From Comamonas sp. (lineage in GTDB: Bacteria; Pseudomonadota; Gammaproteobacteria; Burkholderiales; Burkholderiaceae_C): a DNA stretch of 64,000 nt. The position numbers and the translations under genes are program-made. The notes beneath the pieces were generated by a model. The model saw only the letters and a list, made by a program, of their open reading frames with translations. It made no database searches and was not told where the DNA came from. Each line of letters begins with the position of its first letter. Positions within the stretch are counted from its first letter, which is position 1. Shown here piece after piece: positions 29,166 through 38,820 of the stretch. The stretch covers positions 1 through 64,000 of the forward strand of contig JAITLR010000019.1 of NCBI GenBank assembly GCA_031277805.1. Reading direction: 5' to 3'.

Positions 29166-31421
29166 TCACCTGGCATGTATCTGCGCCAGCAACTGCTGGC
29201 AGTTCACGTCGTCGTCGGCCGCGGGCACGGTCAGCGGCACCAGGGCCAGGGCCACGGGTGCCAATGCGGCTGCTGCCACTGCCGCGCCAGCGCGGGCAAA
29301 CAGAGGCCCTGGCTCCAGCCCCACATCGGGCTTGGCAAAGCTGCCGCGCACATACAGCGGTGTGCGCAGCGAGAAGAACTTCCATTTGAGCGACTCGGGC
29401 ACGATGCGCAGATCCAGCTGCTCCTGTGTCAGATTGATCTGGCCGGTGGCTTGCACAATGGCTTCGGTCGTGGCCAGCTTGGCCATGCGGGGGTGGGCCA
29501 GACCTTTTTCCACATTGAAATCGGCCACGGCGCAGCGCAGCTGTACCTCCTTGTCGATGCCAAACAGCTTGGAGACGATGATGGAGCCTACATTGAGCCC
29601 CGCCATGTCCAGCAGCCGTGAACTGAAAGTGCCGTCCCGCACGAACAGGCGCACCGAGCCATTGCCCGTACCCAGCCATTGCGCCAGCGACTGGCCGTAG
29701 CCTTTGAGGGAGACCGCGCCATCCAGGCGTCCCAGGCTTTTTTGCATCTGCTCGACCTTGGGGAACAGGGCCGAGAGCTTGAGCGCCTGCACCTGCCCCT
29801 TGATCTGCGCGGCCACAGGCTTGGCATGGCTGTCTATGGTGGCGTCGAAATTCAGGGCCCCCTGGGCAAAGCCGAACTTCAGGGGCGAGAGTGTGAGCTT
29901 GCCGTTGTCCATCAGTGCATGCAGGCTCAGGTTCTGCAGAGGCAAGGCCTGGGGGCGGACGATGTGGCCGCTGTCGTAGCGAAGGTCCAGATCCATCTTG
30001 TCCCAGTTGCCGGTTTCGAAATGGATTTGCGGCAATACCTTGCCATTGAGGGGCTTGGGAGCGGCTTCGCTGCCTGAAGGCGACGCACCGATGACAGGGC
30101 CCAGGTCGATCAGGCGCAGCTGTTGGGAATGCATCTGCCCGCTGAGCTTGGGGCGCGGCTGGCCCGAGCTGTAATGCAGGTCGCCGCTGAGGTCGCTTTC
30201 CCCGACCTTGCCTTTGAACTTCTGATAGTTCCAGGTGGCCTTGCCCGGCTGCAGGCTGCCGACCAGGTGGCCGCTGGTCTCGAACGGCGGTGTTGCGGGC
30301 AGCAACAGGCCTGTCAGACCGAACAGATCGGCCATGCTTTTGCCACGCAGACGCACCTGAAAATCCAGTCCGTCCAGGGTCTTGGGGTTGTCCAGAAAGC
30401 CCTCGGCAAACGCTTGCAGCTGGCCTGCCTTGGCACTGATGCGCAGCGGAAAATGCAGCTTGTCCTGGCGCAGATCCAGCGCGGGGCCTGCCAGACCCTG
30501 GGCCTGAATCTGTGCATGGGTCTTGCCCTGGTTGATGTAGCCACTGAGGCCGAAGCGGATGCCATAGCGGGAGCCATGGGGCCGATCGTTGCTCGCCGGC
30601 CTGCGCAGGCTGTCCACGCGGGCACGCACCGCCATGTTCTTGATGCCATCGGACCAGCCCAGCACGCCATCGCTGATGCGCAGCTGGCCGATGTCGAAAC
30701 TCCAGCGCGAGCCCGCATTGTCCGGGGTCTTGAAGGTCCAGTTGTTGTCGCCGCTCTGGCTGCGGGCCAGCACAATGTCCGGGCCTTGCAACTGCAGGCT
30801 GTCCAGCTGCACATGACGGGCCAGCAGCGGCCACAGGCGCAGGCTGGCAGCTGCACGCGCCGCCGTGACCATGGTGCCGGCCGTGCGTTGGGGTGGCTGG
30901 CTGGGCGCCTCGGCAATCGCGTCGTCGCTGTCCTCTTCTTCCTTTTCCTGATGGCTGCTCTTGGCTGCAGTTGTTGGGGGCTTGCTGGCGGCATGCCGGG
31001 GTAGGCTGCCGATATTGAGTTCCTTGGGGACGGCAGGCAAGGCCGGGTGTTCGGCGCTACCCTTGCCGGGCGCCTCCTCGATGTTCCAGCCGGCGGGCTG
31101 GCTCAGCGACAGATCGTCAGCCTGAACCACCACGCCTGGAATCCAGTGCTGCCAGCCGGTGTCCAGCGGTTGCGGCCAGGTCCAGTGCACTTGCAGATCG
31201 CCATTGATCGCGAAATCGCGCCCCGTGGCGCTGCTGACGGTTTCATTGATCCAGGGCTTGAGCCGGTTCCAGTCCATGAAGGCAATGACGGCGATGACGA
31301 TCAGCAGCATGGCCAGCCAGGCGCTGAACGCAATCAGCAGCCAGCGCAACCAGCGGCGTCGCGGGGCAGTGAAAACAGGGGGCGGGTTTGGTGCACGAAC
31401 AGGTGCAGCAGTGTCAACCAT
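29166..31421 (-). CDS. AsmA-family protein
   Basis: 751 residues. One N-terminal membrane segment (LLIAFSAWLAMLLIVIAVIAF, after a Pro-rich cytoplasmic start), then a long periplasmic AsmA-type beta-rich region beginning WNRLKPWINETVSSATGRDF. The domain near the end has GNGSVRLFVRDGTFSSRLLD. AsmA-like proteins are bridge-like lipid-transfer or outer-membrane assembly factors; the role here is inferred. A linker near residues 130-175 is rich in Lys, Glu and Asp. I chose ATG 31421, 9 b after AAGGA; starts at 31427 and 31481 are possible. Confidence 0.87.
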   Translation of the reverse strand: MVDTAAPVRAPNPPPVFTAPRRRWLRWLLIAFSAWLAMLLIVIAVIAFMDWNRLKPWINETVSSATGRDFAINGDLQVHWTWPQPLDTGWQHWIPGVVVQADDLSLSQPAGWNIEEAPGKGSAEHPALPAVPKELNIGSLPRHAASKPPTTAAKSSHQEKEEEDSDDAIAEAPSQPPQRTAGTMVTAARAAASLRLWPLLARHVQLDSLQLQGPDIVLARSQSGDNNWTFKTPDNAGSRWSFDIGQLRISDGVLGWSDGIKNMAVRARVDSLRRPASNDRPHGSRYGIRFGLSGYINQGKTHAQIQAQGLAGPALDLRQDKLHFPLRISAKAGQLQAFAEGFLDNPKTLDGLDFQVRLRGKSMADLFGLTGLLLPATPPFETSGHLVGSLQPGKATWNYQKFKGKVGESDLSGDLHYSSGQPRPKLSGQMHSQQLRLIDLGPVIGASPSGSEAAPKPLNGKVLPQIHFETGNWDKMDLDLRYDSGHIVRPQALPLQNLSLHALMDNGKLTLSPLKFGFAQGALNFDATIDSHAKPVAAQIKGQVQALKLSALFPKVEQMQKSLGRLDGAVSLKGYGQSLAQWLGTGNGSVRLFVRDGTFSSRLLDMAGLNVGSIIVSKLFGIDKEVQLRCAVADFNVEKGLAHPRMAKLATTEAIVQATGQINLTQEQLDLRIVPESLKWKFFSLRTPLYVRGSFAKPDVGLEPGPLFARAGAAVAAAALAPVALALVPLTVPAADDDVNCQQLLAQIHAR

Positions 31422-31518
31422 GGGCATCAGTCCTTGTTCATGCATGCTAGCGCGGGCCGGGCGGCAAGCTGCGTCATCCAAGGCCGACGATGGCCGATTG
31501 CTGACCTGCTATGAACCG

Positions 31519-31566
31519 TATAGCTGCATGCGCTTGGTATATAAGCGATTGAGGCTGAAATGACCT
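31519..31566 (+). repeat. Comamonad-type dyad repeat, copy 7
   Basis: ATAGCTGCATGCGCTTG, GTATAT spacer, AAGCGATTGAGGC, then GAAATGACC: one of the best matches. It lies between the SUKH gene and the AsmA gene. Confidence 0.7.
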
Positions 31567-31572
31567 GAATTT

Positions 31573-32037
31573 TTAGATGACGTACGGGTAGCGCTGGCTC
31601 AGCCCCGGGCTGATCTGCTCCAGCAATGCATTGAGCGGTGCGGCAAGCGCTTCCTCGTCAAGCTCGTCAGCAAGCGTTTCCCACTGGCGCATCAGATCGG
31701 CCAGTTGCAGCCATTGGCCAAAGTCCAGTGCCATGGGCTGAACGATCGCATCCTGGCCGTCGTCGTGGTCGAGAAATCCAATGCGCTGTTGCCCGTCCAG
31801 CGACATCAGCCAGGCATCGCCCGTGCCGGATGCTGCGAATACCCACCAGCTCTGCCCCAACTGCGCCAACGGTACATCGCGGCCCTGAAGCTCGCTCAAT
31901 GCCTGCCGCGCATCGAGAAACACGCAATCGCCGGAGATTTCTCGAGCAGGCCAGCGGTGGCCTGGCTGCAACTGCGCAATATCGTTGGCTTCGAACAGTT
32001 CCTGGGCGATGGTGTGTGGGCTTCGCAGTAAGAGCAT
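31573..32037 (-). CDS. SMI1/KNR4 (SUKH) family protein
   Basis: 154 residues. SUKH fold signs: WWVFAASGTGDAWLMSLD followed by QRIGFLDHDD and a C-terminal DFGQWLQLADLM helix. SUKH proteins are a major class of immunity proteins to polymorphic toxins, but many stand alone with unknown roles. No toxin gene is nearby. It is separated from the downstream AsmA gene by nothing more than a repeat. Confidence 0.82.
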   Translation of the reverse strand: MLLLRSPHTIAQELFEANDIAQLQPGHRWPAREISGDCVFLDARQALSELQGRDVPLAQLGQSWWVFAASGTGDAWLMSLDGQQRIGFLDHDDGQDAIVQPMALDFGQWLQLADLMRQWETLADELDEEALAAPLNALLEQISPGLSQRYPYVI

Positions 32038-32226
32038 GGGTAGTCAATGGAAAAAACAGCAGGCCGTGAAAGCTGGGCTCGATGGTGCCTCAATTTTCAC
32101 GGTGCGGTCTGGCAGGACCATGTTGGCCCGAAAGTTTGTGCAGAGGCAGAAAAAGCGATGCCCATGTTCTATCTCTCCGGGGCAGCTGCCGGTGGCGCTC
32201 ATTGTCAGACACTAGAATTTCGCGCC

Positions 32227-33147
32227 ATGCATAACTCCCACGATCCCAAAGTCCTGCCTGTGCGCAATGGTGTCAGCCCCAGCTGCGTGGTGCTGCCCAG
32301 TCAGGGGCAAGGTTTGCTGATCGACTTTCTCTGCGAGCGCCTGCCAGCCGTCAGCCGTGATGAGTGGATGCGGCGCATGGCGGCAGGCGAGGTGGTCAGC
32401 GAACAGGGAGACAAGGCGGGGCCGCATGCGCTGTTCACGCCGGGGCTGCGCTATTACTACTATCGCGAACTGGCGGCAGAGCCGGCCATCCCTTTCGAGG
32501 CCGAGGTCATCTACCGCGACGAACATCTGCTGGTGGCCGACAAGCCGCATTTCCTGCCGGTGGTGCCTGCGGGCCAGTATCTGCAGAACACCTTGCTGGT
32601 GCGGCTCAAGCGTGAATTTGATGTGCCCGAGCTGTCGCCCATTCATCGCATAGACCGTGATACGGCGGGGCTGGTGGTTTTTTCGGTGCAGCGCGCCACG
32701 CGGGGTATTTATCAAGGGCTGTTTCGGGACAGAGCGATTCACAAGGTCTACGAAGCCGTGGCACCGTATCGCGCCGACCTGGAGTTTCCGCGCGAGCACG
32801 CCAGCCGCATGGAAGAAAGCGGGCATTTCTTTCGCATGCACGAGGTGGCGGGTGAGCCCAACAGCCGCACGGCCATGGAAATCATCGAGCACAACCAGCA
32901 CTGGGCGCGCTACCGGCTTCTGCCGGTGTCGGGCAAGCGCCACCAACTGCGGGTGCACATGGCGGCGCTGGGCCTGCCGCTCAAGGGCGATGCTTTCTAT
33001 CCGGTGGTCAACGACCCGGAGCCTGGAGACTATTCCAACCCGCTGCAGCTGCTGGCGCGCAGCCTGGCTTTTGACGATCCGCTGACCGGCCTGCCGCGCG
33101 ATTTCATCAGCCGACGCAGCCTGCAAGCACTGCCAGCCGGCGCGTAG
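32227..33147 (+). CDS. RluA-family pseudouridine synthase
   Basis: 306 residues. The catalytic aspartate lies in SPIHRIDRDTAGLVVFS (HRxDxxTxG), followed by KVYEAVAPY and the binding-cleft end RYRLLPVSGKRHQLRVHM. It isomerises uridine in rRNA or tRNA; the exact site is unknown. ATG 32227 gives the usual length; upstream codons to 32047 lie outside the family alignment. Single gene with a short promoter region upstream; the stop is followed by the TetR operator region. Confidence 0.9.
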   Translation: MHNSHDPKVLPVRNGVSPSCVVLPSQGQGLLIDFLCERLPAVSRDEWMRRMAAGEVVSEQGDKAGPHALFTPGLRYYYYRELAAEPAIPFEAEVIYRDEHLLVADKPHFLPVVPAGQYLQNTLLVRLKREFDVPELSPIHRIDRDTAGLVVFSVQRATRGIYQGLFRDRAIHKVYEAVAPYRADLEFPREHASRMEESGHFFRMHEVAGEPNSRTAMEIIEHNQHWARYRLLPVSGKRHQLRVHMAALGLPLKGDAFYPVVNDPEPGDYSNPLQLLARSLAFDDPLTGLPRDFISRRSLQALPAGA

Positions 33148-33196
33148 CGGCTTTTGACGACCCTGTCTGACAAAGGGGAAAAGCGTTCTGCGATGT

Positions 33197-33220
33197 TTAT
33201 CGGACAAACTTGTCCGATAA
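33197..33220. promoter_or_regulatory. Perfect palindromic TetR operator
   Basis: TTATCGGACAA (33197-33207), AC, TTGTCCGATAA (33210-33220): perfect 11-b arms, ending 7 b before the TetR start. It almost certainly binds the TetR protein and represses the efflux operon. Confidence 0.85.
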
Positions 33221-33227
33221 TTGCGCC

Positions 33228-33776
33228 ATGTCCACCCCACGTCCCTCATCCGTTGAACGTCGCGCCCAGTTGCTGGACGCGGCCGACGCTGTTTTTGCCG
33301 AGCATGGGGTGACTGCGCCGCTGGATCTGATCGTCGAGCGGGCCCAGGTCGGTCGTGCCACGCTGTACCGCCAGTTTCCCGATCGCAGGGCCATCATGCT
33401 GGCTCTGCTGGAGCGCTCGGTGGAAAAAACCCGTGCAGCGGCTGCTGCCTGGCATGACGACGACGAGGCCTTCTTCAAGCTGCTGACCCTGGTGGCGGAA
33501 CGCATTGCCTTCTCAGCCACGCTGGTGGATTACTGGCGCACAGTGGATAGAGGCGATGAGGAGATCCGCCATGCGCGTCAGCAGATGTGGCAGGTCTTTG
33601 AAGAGCCCATGAAACGCGCCATGGCCAAGGGCCTGTGCAAGGAAGTGCTCAATGCCAAGGATTTGTCACTGGTCTTTGGCATGCTGGGCGGTGCGCTGCG
33701 CGGTGAAACGCCCGCGCAGCGCAAGCAACTGGCACGTCGCGCCCTGCAAATCATTCTGGATGGAATCAAGGCCTGA
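33228..33776 (+). CDS. TetR-family repressor of the efflux operon
   Basis: 182 residues. N-terminal HTH about residues 8-55 (FAEHGVTAPLDLIVERAQVG, TLYRQFPDRRAIMLALLER) and a helical ligand domain. First gene of a four-gene unit with an MFS pump 6 b downstream. A perfect palindrome lies just upstream, so it is autoregulated and presumably released by a pump substrate. ATG 33228 is preferred over codons inside the palindrome. Confidence 0.93.
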   Translation: MSTPRPSSVERRAQLLDAADAVFAEHGVTAPLDLIVERAQVGRATLYRQFPDRRAIMLALLERSVEKTRAAAAAWHDDDEAFFKLLTLVAERIAFSATLVDYWRTVDRGDEEIRHARQQMWQVFEEPMKRAMAKGLCKEVLNAKDLSLVFGMLGGALRGETPAQRKQLARRALQIILDGIKA

Positions 33777-33782
33777 GGATCT

Positions 33783-35963
33783 ATGAGCCAAGCTGCAGCA
33801 CAGGCCCCGGGGGCCAATGTCCCGAATACAGGTGCAGCTTCCAGCCCTCCCAGCAGTCCACCCGCAGCGGCATCGACGCCCGCCATTCCTCAGGGGCCGG
33901 TCATCTTGCTGCGCCGCCCGCCGGACTGGGCCGAGCATGAAAAGCCGGCCCTGCCGGGCTCACCGGCCATGCCGCATCACGAATCCTGGGTGCGCGTCTG
34001 TTATGGCCTGATTGCCGTGCTGATCGGGCTGACCGGCGGTCTGGGCAATGCCTTGTTCACCGCCAATCTGCCCACGATCCAGGGGCAGATGGGCCTGACC
34101 TCGGTGGAGGCTGCCTGGCTGACCGGCGGCTATGTCATGTTCAATATGACGGCCAATTTGCTGGTCTACAAATTCCGTCAGCAATTCGGCATGCGGCTGT
34201 TCGCCGAAATCGGGCTGGGTGCCTATGCCACGCTCTGCGTGCTGCATCTGCTGCTGGGCAGTTATCAAAGTCTTATCTTGCTGCGCGCGGCCAGCGGGCT
34301 GGTCGCCGCGACCTGCTCTTCTCTAGGCACTCTGTACATGCTGCAGGCCGCGCCGCGCACCTATGTGCTCAAGATGCTGGTCCTCAGCGTGGGTGTGGCC
34401 CAGCTGGCCACACCACTGGCCTGGGTGCTGTCGCCCAGCCTGCTCTACAACAGCGAGTGGCACAACCTCTATCTGTTCGAAGCCGGACTGGCGTTGCTGT
34501 CGTTTGCCGCAGTGGTGGTGCTCAAGCTGCCGTCCGGCCTCTATATCAAGACTTTCGAGAAGCTGGATTTCGTCACCTTCGGCCTCATGGTGCCGGGCCT
34601 GGGCCTCTTGATTGCCGTGCTGGCACAAGGCTACTCACGCTGGTGGCTGGATTCACCCAGCCTGGCCTGGATGCTGGTGGGAGCCATAGCGCTGCTCAGC
34701 GTCGCACTCTATATCGAGCATCACCGCGCCAACCCCATGTTTCACACGCGCTGGTTTCTGCAGATGCCGACCCTGCGCTTTGTGATCGGGGCCATCCTGC
34801 TGCGTTTTCTGACGGCCGAGCAAAGCTATGGCGTGGTGGGGCTGATGCGTACCCTGGGCATGACCTCCGATCAGATGCAACCGCTGTTCATGGTGATTCT
34901 GCTTGGAACGTTGATTGGTGTTGCGCTGTCTGCCATCACCTTTGGCGTACCGCATATGGGCAAGCAGATCGTGGCAGCGATTGCGCTGTTTGCCCTGGCG
35001 GCATTTCTGGACCATCACCGCACCAGTGTGGACAGGCCTTCGGACTTTTTCTTCAGCCAGTTTCTGCTGGCCGTGGGCGCCGGTATCTTCATGGGTCCCT
35101 TGATGCTGACCGGCGTGATTCAGGGTTTGAAGTACGGTGCCAACCACATGCTCACGGCCGTGGTCACCATCTCCATGACGCAGGCCATGGGCGGCTTGCT
35201 GGGCTCGGCCTTGCTCAGCACCTATCAGACGCACCGCCAGCAGGTGTACTCGGTGGCGCTGGTGGCACAGCTGGACCCGACTGACCCCGTGGTGGCAGAG
35301 CGGCTCAAGATACAGAACCAGATCTACGGCAGGGTGACGCCCGACCCCGTCATGCGTGCCAACCAGGGCGCGCTGCAGCTGCAGCAGATCGTGCGGCGCG
35401 AAGCCAATGTGCGCGCCTACAACGATGTATTCATGCTGACGGCCGCAATTGCGCTGCTGTACCTGCTGTGGAGTCTGGGTGCTTCGGCCCGCGTGCGTCA
35501 GGCTGCTGCCCTGGTTCGCGCCATGACGCGGCAAAGCGGCAATCAGGTGGCTGCGGCTGCGGCGACTGACGGCACGCCCCAGCGTGCGCCAACCGTGGCG
35601 GCCGAACCCTCGACGAGTGATCAGCCCGAGCAGGAGCATGAGAAAGAGCGTGTGACCGTGGTGGTGCAGTCCAGCGACACCGATGCCTATGGCGATGTGG
35701 AAGAGGGCGCCGAGTCCGTCGCTTCCGGTGTACGCCGCACCGTGGTGATCGAAGGCGCGAAAGCGCGCGATCTTTCGGCTGCCGCCAAAGCTGCCGAAGC
35801 GCGGGAGCAATCCGTGCTGGCCAGCCGCGACCCGCTGCAGGACAACCCGCAGGCTTTGGCGCTTGAAGCCGAGCTGGAGCAGGAGCTGGAAAAGAACGCT
35901 CAGCAGGCCGTACCGGATGCGGGACAAGGGACGCAGACCGGCCAGCAGACACCCAGACAGTGA
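33783..35963 (+). CDS. MFS efflux transporter (EmrB/DHA2-like) with extended termini
   Basis: 726 residues. Starting about residue 75 there are around 14 hydrophobic segments. Features include GLGNALFTANLPTIQGQMGL and EAAWLTGGYVMFNMTANLLV, typical of EmrB-type pumps that work with an HlyD adaptor and an outer-membrane channel. The first 70 residues are Pro/Ala-rich and the last 150 are polar, with Ala/Glu/Gln-rich helical character; both would be cytoplasmic and are unusual additions. AGGA precedes the start. Substrate unknown (drugs or aromatic acids are typical). Confidence 0.88.
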   Translation: MSQAAAQAPGANVPNTGAASSPPSSPPAAASTPAIPQGPVILLRRPPDWAEHEKPALPGSPAMPHHESWVRVCYGLIAVLIGLTGGLGNALFTANLPTIQGQMGLTSVEAAWLTGGYVMFNMTANLLVYKFRQQFGMRLFAEIGLGAYATLCVLHLLLGSYQSLILLRAASGLVAATCSSLGTLYMLQAAPRTYVLKMLVLSVGVAQLATPLAWVLSPSLLYNSEWHNLYLFEAGLALLSFAAVVVLKLPSGLYIKTFEKLDFVTFGLMVPGLGLLIAVLAQGYSRWWLDSPSLAWMLVGAIALLSVALYIEHHRANPMFHTRWFLQMPTLRFVIGAILLRFLTAEQSYGVVGLMRTLGMTSDQMQPLFMVILLGTLIGVALSAITFGVPHMGKQIVAAIALFALAAFLDHHRTSVDRPSDFFFSQFLLAVGAGIFMGPLMLTGVIQGLKYGANHMLTAVVTISMTQAMGGLLGSALLSTYQTHRQQVYSVALVAQLDPTDPVVAERLKIQNQIYGRVTPDPVMRANQGALQLQQIVRREANVRAYNDVFMLTAAIALLYLLWSLGASARVRQAAALVRAMTRQSGNQVAAAAATDGTPQRAPTVAAEPSTSDQPEQEHEKERVTVVVQSSDTDAYGDVEEGAESVASGVRRTVVIEGAKARDLSAAAKAAEAREQSVLASRDPLQDNPQALALEAELEQELEKNAQQAVPDAGQGTQTGQQTPRQ

Positions 35964-35994
35964 ACTCAAAACAGATAACAGCAAGAGATTGAGC

Positions 35995-37263
35995 ATGAGC
36001 GACAGTCAAAACCCATCATCCTCCGCCGCACCGGCACAGTCCCCTGGGCTTGCTCCAGCGCCCGCATCCACACCCGCCGCGGCCGCGTTGCCGCCCACAC
36101 CCAAGAAGATCAAGCCCTCGCTGCGCAGCGTGCTCATCATGGTGGTGGTGGCATTGGCCGGCATCTTGCTGGTGCTGCGTGCCTGGAACCTCTGGCCTTT
36201 CAGCAACTCCGTCGTGACCACCGACAACGCCTATGTGCGCGGTGCTGTCACCGTGCTGGCGCCTCAGGTCAACGGCTATGTGACCGAGGTGCTGGTCAAG
36301 GACTATGAACAGGTCAAGGCCGGCCAGCCGCTGGTGCGCATCGACAGCCGCACCTATGAAGCTGCGGTGGCCCAGGCCCAGGCACAGCTGGCCAACGCCC
36401 AGGCACAACTGGCCAACTCCGACCAGGCTCAGGCCCAGAACCGTGCCACGCTGGGCGCCAGCCGCGCCGGTCTCGCGGCAGTACAGGCCGAGGCCGAGCG
36501 CTCCCAGGCCGAGCTCAAGCGCGTGCAGGAGCTGGCCGAGCGTGGCTCCGTATCTCTGAACGAGCGCGACAAGGTGCGTGCCACCTCGCGTCTGGCCACC
36601 ACCAATGTGGCCAAGGCCCAGGCCGATATTGAAATCAACCAGGAAAAAATCAAGGCCACGACCGTGGGCCGTGATTCGCTGAAGGCCCAGGTACAGATGG
36701 CCGAGGCCCAGCTGCGCCAGGCCCAGATCAATCTGGACAATACCGTGGTCCATGCGCCCAGCGACGGCCAGGTCAGCGAGGTGTCGGTACGCAAGGGCCA
36801 GTATGTGGCCGCAGGCACGCAGCTCATGTATGTGGTTCCGCCGACCTTCTGGGTGGTAGCCAATTACAAGGAAACCCAGACCGCCCATGTGCAGATCGGC
36901 CAGGTCGTGAGCTTCAGCGTGGATGCGCTGGGTGGCACGCACCTCAAGGGCCATGTGCTGGAGATTGCACCGGCCACAGGTTCGGAGTTCAGCGTGCTCA
37001 AGGCCGATAACGCCACCGGCAATTTCACCAAGGTGGTGCAGCGCCTGCCCATCAAGATTTCCATTGACGAAGGCCAGCCAGAGGCCGCACGCCTGCGGCC
37101 CGGCATGTCGGTCATCGTGCGCCTTGATACAGCGCAAAAAATGGAGCATCCAGCGCAGGCAGGAAAAGGGGTTGAGGCAGATTTGATTCGGAAAACGGAT
37201 GAGGCACCCGCATCCCCTGCCGTTCCCGCAGCGCCATCTGCCGCAGAACAGGCCAAACCATGA
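35995..37263 (+). CDS. HlyD/EmrA-family membrane fusion protein
   Basis: 422 residues. A Pro/Ala-rich cytoplasmic start, one membrane segment (about residues 44-62, LIMVVVALAGILLVLRAW), then VVTTDNAYVRGAVTVLAPQVNGYV, the biotinyl-lipoyl-like core of EmrA-type adaptors. A long alpha-helical hairpin rich in Ala/Gln (about 120-240) follows, then the beta-barrel domain (VPPTFWVVANYKETQ). It links the MFS pump to the NodT channel. Its stop overlaps the next gene by 4 b (ATGA). Confidence 0.93.
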   Translation: MSDSQNPSSSAAPAQSPGLAPAPASTPAAAALPPTPKKIKPSLRSVLIMVVVALAGILLVLRAWNLWPFSNSVVTTDNAYVRGAVTVLAPQVNGYVTEVLVKDYEQVKAGQPLVRIDSRTYEAAVAQAQAQLANAQAQLANSDQAQAQNRATLGASRAGLAAVQAEAERSQAELKRVQELAERGSVSLNERDKVRATSRLATTNVAKAQADIEINQEKIKATTVGRDSLKAQVQMAEAQLRQAQINLDNTVVHAPSDGQVSEVSVRKGQYVAAGTQLMYVVPPTFWVVANYKETQTAHVQIGQVVSFSVDALGGTHLKGHVLEIAPATGSEFSVLKADNATGNFTKVVQRLPIKISIDEGQPEAARLRPGMSVIVRLDTAQKMEHPAQAGKGVEADLIRKTDEAPASPAVPAAPSAAEQAKP

Positions 37264-38765
37264 AGCAGCCCATGAATGCCTGGATGCTGCGCGCCGTGCC
37301 CCTGGCCGCAGCACTGCTGCTGGCAGGCTGCAGCGTACCCAGCCTGACCCATGCGCCAGACGCCGCTGAGGCGGCGGTGCCCCAGCGCTGGAGCCAGCCC
37401 GTCGATGGTGCGGACGCCGACAAGGCCGCAGCCGTGCAGGCACAGTGGTGGCAGGCTTTTGGCGATGCGCAGCTGAGCCGCTGGGTAGAGCTGGCGCTGC
37501 AGCGCAACAACGATGTGCTCACCGCCATGGCGCGTGTCGATGAAGCCAGAGCCAATCTGGACATGGCTGGCTCGGGCGCCATGCCCCAGGTATCACTGAG
37601 CGCACCGGGTTCGGTCAACCGCAGCCTGAGTGCAAGAACCGGACAGATGGTGCATGTGCGCTCGGCCCAGCCCGTGCTACAGGCCAGCTGGGAGCTGGAT
37701 CTGTGGAATCGCCTGGGATCGCTGAGCCAGGCTGCCAAGCAGCGCCTGCAAGCCAGCCAGGCCGATAGCGATGCCGTGCGGTTGACGGTGGCAGCCACCA
37801 CGGCTCAGGCCTATATCGGCCTGCGCTCCCTGCAGGCACAGCTGGCCGTGGCGCAGTTCACGGTCAAGTCGCGCGAAGAGGCGGTGCGTCTGCTTGGAGA
37901 TCAGGTGCGCGTGGGTTATATCTCGCAGCTGCAGCTGAGCCAGGCGCTGGCCGAGCTGGAAAGTGTCAGGCAGTCAGTGCAGCAGCTGTCGCTGGCGCAG
38001 GAGCGCCAGCGCATCGCTCTCATGCAACTTGTGGGGGGGGTGGGCGATGAGCAGGCTCAGGCACTGATGCAGCGCACGCTGGCTGGCGTCTCTTCGGTCA
38101 TGCCCCAGCAATTGGGGACGCAGGTGCTCGATCGCATCGAACTGCCAGGCATGCCCGCAGCCGGTCTGCCTTCCACCTTGCTGGAGCGCCGTCCCGATAT
38201 TGCCCGTGCCCGTTTGCAACTGGCTGCCAGCGACAGCAATCTGGCAGCCCAGAGGGCGGCGTTCTTGCCCCAGGTCAGCCTCAGTGCCAACTTTGGCAGC
38301 CTGCTCATCAATGCGCTGGACTACAACCCTGCGCGGGTCTGGTCGCTAGGCGGCAGCATTCTGGCGCCGCTGTTCACCGGCGGGCGCCTGCAGGGGCAGT
38401 TCGATGCCGCCAGCGCCCAGCGCGATCAGGCCGCCTATGCCTATCGCGGCGTGGTCATCAAGGCGTTTGGCGACGTAGAAACGGCGTTGGTCAGCATCCA
38501 GCAGTTGCAATCGCAGTGGCAGCATGCCAGGCAACGTGAAACGGTGTTGACGAGCACTCTGGGCTTTGCCAAGGACCGCTACGAAGCAGGTTATGCCAGC
38601 TATCTGGAAGAGCTGGATGCGCAGCGCAATCTATATGCTGCGCAGCAGGATGTGCTGCGTCTGCGCCAGAGCCAGCTGGAAAATGCCGTGGCGCTGTACC
38701 AGGCGCTGGGCGGAGGCTGGCAGTCGGCCGAGGTGGCCAGTCAAAATCCAAATTCCAGGCTCTGA
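37260..38765 (+). CDS. NodT-family outer-membrane efflux lipoprotein
   Basis: 501 residues. Lipoprotein signal with lipobox LLLAGC near residue 23. TolC-like repeats follow, with WWQAFGDAQLSRWVELAL, LQASWELDLWNRLG and LLERRPDIARARLQLAASDS, the standard NodT blocks. Forms the outer-membrane duct for the MFS-HlyD pump. The ATGA overlap with the adaptor gene implies coupled translation. An ATG at 37272 is an alternative start with the same lipobox. Confidence 0.93.
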   Translation: MKQPMNAWMLRAVPLAAALLLAGCSVPSLTHAPDAAEAAVPQRWSQPVDGADADKAAAVQAQWWQAFGDAQLSRWVELALQRNNDVLTAMARVDEARANLDMAGSGAMPQVSLSAPGSVNRSLSARTGQMVHVRSAQPVLQASWELDLWNRLGSLSQAAKQRLQASQADSDAVRLTVAATTAQAYIGLRSLQAQLAVAQFTVKSREEAVRLLGDQVRVGYISQLQLSQALAELESVRQSVQQLSLAQERQRIALMQLVGGVGDEQAQALMQRTLAGVSSVMPQQLGTQVLDRIELPGMPAAGLPSTLLERRPDIARARLQLAASDSNLAAQRAAFLPQVSLSANFGSLLINALDYNPARVWSLGGSILAPLFTGGRLQGQFDAASAQRDQAAYAYRGVVIKAFGDVETALVSIQQLQSQWQHARQRETVLTSTLGFAKDRYEAGYASYLEELDAQRNLYAAQQDVLRLRQSQLENAVALYQALGGGWQSAEVASQNPNSRL

Positions 38766-38820
38766 TGCCTTGCTTCAGACTCCTGAAAAATGAGCTTCTG
38801 GCGCAGACTGGCAATGGGCT

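Noticed and set aside
34653..35996. Minus-strand open frame opposite the MFS gene
   Set aside because: Shadow of a clear membrane transporter; its His/Gly/Arg-rich translation has no family.
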